64,000 bases of DNA from positions 1 to 64,000 of the forward strand of contig CANMCO010000015.1 of the NCBI GenBank assembly GCA_947496355.1, read 5' to 3'. A model generated the notes under the pieces. It searched no databases. It saw only the letters and a program-made list of their open reading frames with translations, and had not been told where the DNA came from. The position numbers were made by a program, and so were the translations under genes. The stretch is from an uncultured Aquimarina sp. (lineage in GTDB: Bacteria > Bacteroidota > Bacteroidia > Flavobacteriales > Flavobacteriaceae). Below are positions 62,157-64,000 of this stretch, piece after piece; position 1 is the stretch's first letter; each line of letters begins with the position of its first letter.

Positions 62157-64000
62157 ATGAAAGACGCAAACGCCTATCAAGAAGCCATAGAAAAACTTAA
62201 AGAAGAAAAACGGCTCACCGAGAAGCTGCTTGGTATCAGTGAAGCTTTGGTAAATGCAAGCCAACGTGACCAACTTTTTCACATCATTGTCGAAAAAATA
62301 GGCAAGTTACTGCCCATGGATGACCTGGCTATCGTAATTGTCAATGAAGATAAAACACAGTGGAAGGATATTTCCATTTCCAGAGGACTCAACCAAAAAA
62401 AAATAACCCAAGAATTAACTGAAGGAGGGTTTGATGTCTGGCTAGGTATGAACAGTCTCATCGAAAGGTTTCTCTCGTCTACGGAAATCATGACCATCGA
62501 GCACTACAGGAAGTTCAAGGATTTTCCATCAAAGTTTACCCAAATTATGGAAGAGGACGGTCTAAAAGAATTCATCCATACCCCTTTGCGTATGGCCGAC
62601 AAAGTATTCGGTGCACTGGTATTTGATACAAGAAAATCTGGAACGTATGCTGAAAGGCACTTTTCTCTTTTTCAAGCCATTGCCGACCAACTCGCCGTAG
62701 CGGTAAGCAATGTGCTGGCTCAAGAGGAATTATTAAAACGCCAAAAGCGTATTGAAGACTTACTGAAAATCAGTACTGCAGCTTCCAACATCCAGTCTCG
62801 AAGCGAACTGCTAAAAGTGATTTTCGAGACTATAAAACCCGTATTTCCATTTGATACTGCAGGGCTCTTTATCATCGACCAAAAAAATGATGAGCATTAT
62901 GAAATACTGGACAATATCGATATTTTAGGACAGCATGACGCTACTCAGGTTGAAATAATCAATTCCAATCTTCTAGGCAGGTTTAAACATAAGGGTAGCG
63001 GAATTGAATATGTATCACGAAAGGGTGGTCCACATCTGTTCGACCTTAAAAAAGATGCTAAAAAATGGCCGCACCCACAAATAAATATAATGTTAGACAA
63101 CGGGTTACGTCAGCTCATTGGCATAGGTCTAAAATCTGGAAGCGAAACTTTTGGGATGCTGTGTTTTAGTTCTAAAAAAGAAGATTTTTATTCTGAAAAA
63201 AACTTTTCGTTTTTCAAGGCAATATCAGAGCAAGTAGCTTTGGCGGTAAGCAATGTGCTAGCCAACGAACAACTGCTCGAAGAGAAGCGGTTTAAGGAAA
63301 CCCTGCTCGGTATCAGTGAGGCAGTGGCTACTATTAAAAATAGAAGAGAACTTTTTGATATTATTTTTGAGCGTATAAACAAAGTGATACCGGTTGACGA
63401 TGTTGCAATCGTCATTTTCAATGAAGACCGAACACTTTGGAGAGATTTAAGTGTTTCACCCGACTTCTCGGGCACACATTTCAACACACGACTCAACAAA
63501 TTTGGCTATGACAAATGGCATGCCATGGACTCGCTTACCAAAAAGATGATGGATAAAACAGGCATCCTCACCGATGAAGACTATTTTAAGCATGAGGACT
63601 TTGCTTTTGTTGAAATTTTGAAAGAAACGGGACTCAAAGAATTTATGTATACGCCATTAAAAACCGGGAATAACATCTTTGGTTTTCTTGTTTTAGACGC
63701 TAAAAAACGCCGTACTTATTCTAAAATAGACTTCCCACTCTTCCAGGCCATAGCCGACCAATTGGCCGTAGCGGTAAGCAACGTGCTGGCCAACGAACAA
63801 CTGCTCGAGGAGAAACAGCTCACCGAAAAGCTACTAGGTATCAGTGAAGCTTTGGTGAACGTAAGCCAACGTGACCAACTCTTTCACGTTATTGTTGAAA
63901 AAATAGGAAAGTTGCTGCCTATGGATGATTTGGCCGTGGTTATCGTGAACGAAGACAAATCCGAATGGAAAGATATCTCTTTGGAAAGAGCTTTTGGCAA
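62157..64000 (+). CDS. Tandem GAF-domain sensor (partial, runs off the end)
   Basis: The frame starts at ATG 62157 and is open for 614 codons up to the last base, so the gene is truncated by the window edge. At least three GAF domains and the start of a fourth are visible. The repeated module begins LLGISEALVNASQRDQLFHI, has a TPL core (LKEFIHTPLRMADKVFGALVFD) and ends FQAIADQLAVAVSNVLA. GAF 1 lies at about residues 15-185, GAF 2 at 190-368, GAF 3 at 375-545 and GAF 4 from 555. Repeated GAFs in this style often precede a sigma-54-interacting AAA+ regulator or a histidine kinase; the output domain is outside this window. It is divergent from AraC. Confidence 0.85.
   Translation, partial: MKDANAYQEAIEKLKEEKRLTEKLLGISEALVNASQRDQLFHIIVEKIGKLLPMDDLAIVIVNEDKTQWKDISISRGLNQKKITQELTEGGFDVWLGMNSLIERFLSSTEIMTIEHYRKFKDFPSKFTQIMEEDGLKEFIHTPLRMADKVFGALVFDTRKSGTYAERHFSLFQAIADQLAVAVSNVLAQEELLKRQKRIEDLLKISTAASNIQSRSELLKVIFETIKPVFPFDTAGLFIIDQKNDEHYEILDNIDILGQHDATQVEIINSNLLGRFKHKGSGIEYVSRKGGPHLFDLKKDAKKWPHPQINIMLDNGLRQLIGIGLKSGSETFGMLCFSSKKEDFYSEKNFSFFKAISEQVALAVSNVLANEQLLEEKRFKETLLGISEAVATIKNRRELFDIIFERINKVIPVDDVAIVIFNEDRTLWRDLSVSPDFSGTHFNTRLNKFGYDKWHAMDSLTKKMMDKTGILTDEDYFKHEDFAFVEILKETGLKEFMYTPLKTGNNIFGFLVLDAKKRRTYSKIDFPLFQAIADQLAVAVSNVLANEQLLEEKQLTEKLLGISEALVNVSQRDQLFHVIVEKIGKLLPMDDLAVVIVNEDKSEWKDISLERAFG

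Noticed and set aside
1..64000. CRISPR arrays, rRNA genes or replication origins
   Set aside because: I found no regularly spaced short direct repeats, no rRNA-like sequence and no DnaA-box cluster in the window.

Overview
This window is chromosomal DNA from a low-GC Gram-negative bacterium of the phylum Bacteroidota, almost certainly a marine member of the Flavobacteriaceae (an Aquimarina-like genus would fit, but I cannot prove the genus). The evidence is the gene content (BshB1 bacillithiol deacetylase, a HYC_CC_PP metal-operon protein, a DUF6952-type small protein, CcsBA fusion, NhaC, TPR-type sensor kinases), lipobox and AQ-type signal peptides, and many promoter boxes of the Bacteroidota form TAnnTTTG shortly upstream of starts.

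Region by region. (1) 1-2.9 kb is a mobile-DNA scar: two 76-bp direct repeats and an attC-like hairpin beside a tyrosine recombinase, a zinc-ribbon protein, an IS66 transposase remnant with a nonsense codon, and a MITE-like inverted-repeat element. (2) 2.9-12.2 kb holds single genes: a secreted Asp-box propeller protein, a LolA-like exported protein, DUF72, a small exported His-rich protein, a DEAD-box helicase, and a multi-PAS histidine kinase overlapping its receiver partner. (3) 12.5-21 kb is a Cu/Ag-type RND efflux operon: HYC_CC_PP protein, CusA-like pump, TolC-like channel, HMA/MauE-like membrane protein, PepSY protein and CusB-like adaptor with an extra C-terminal HMA domain. (4) 21-27 kb has tRNA-Ser, an M28 peptidase, tRNA-His, bshB1 with a trans-sulfuration enzyme, and a TPR hybrid kinase. 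(5) 27-46 kb is mostly core: peroxiredoxin, thioredoxin, thiol peroxidase, DgkA, FtsK, LolA, an LptF/G permease, a RibBA with a damaged GTP cyclohydrolase half, a DegT aminotransferase, nitroreductase, thioesterase, NhaC, two candidate small RNAs, CPBP protease, RdgB, KdsC, a DUF2520 protein and CcsBA. (6) 46-50.4 kb carries an unknown gene, a 54-residue lipoprotein with a structured leader, and a TPR-kinase/NarL-type regulator pair bracketed by two identical-half-site palindromes (TTACGG-N4-CCGTAA). (7) 50.4-64 kb looks like an accessory island that begins with a pentapeptide/TIR-like protein and a broken recombinase. It continues with an ABM protein, a porin, a dihaem cytochrome and a molybdenum hydroxylase (IorB/IorA type), two SDRs, an azoreductase-like flavoprotein, an AraC regulator and a tandem-GAF sensor that runs off the end of the window.

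How the parts work together. The efflux operon forms an inner-membrane to outer-membrane metal extrusion path. The 27-29 kb cluster is a peroxide and thiol defence set, consistent with bacillithiol synthesis nearby. The island at 52-57.5 kb couples a periplasmic Mo/FeS oxidoreductase to a c-type cytochrome and an outer-membrane porin, with the AraC and GAF proteins as likely local regulators. The most unusual module is the lipopeptide/TPR-kinase/regulator set at 46.8-50.3 kb.
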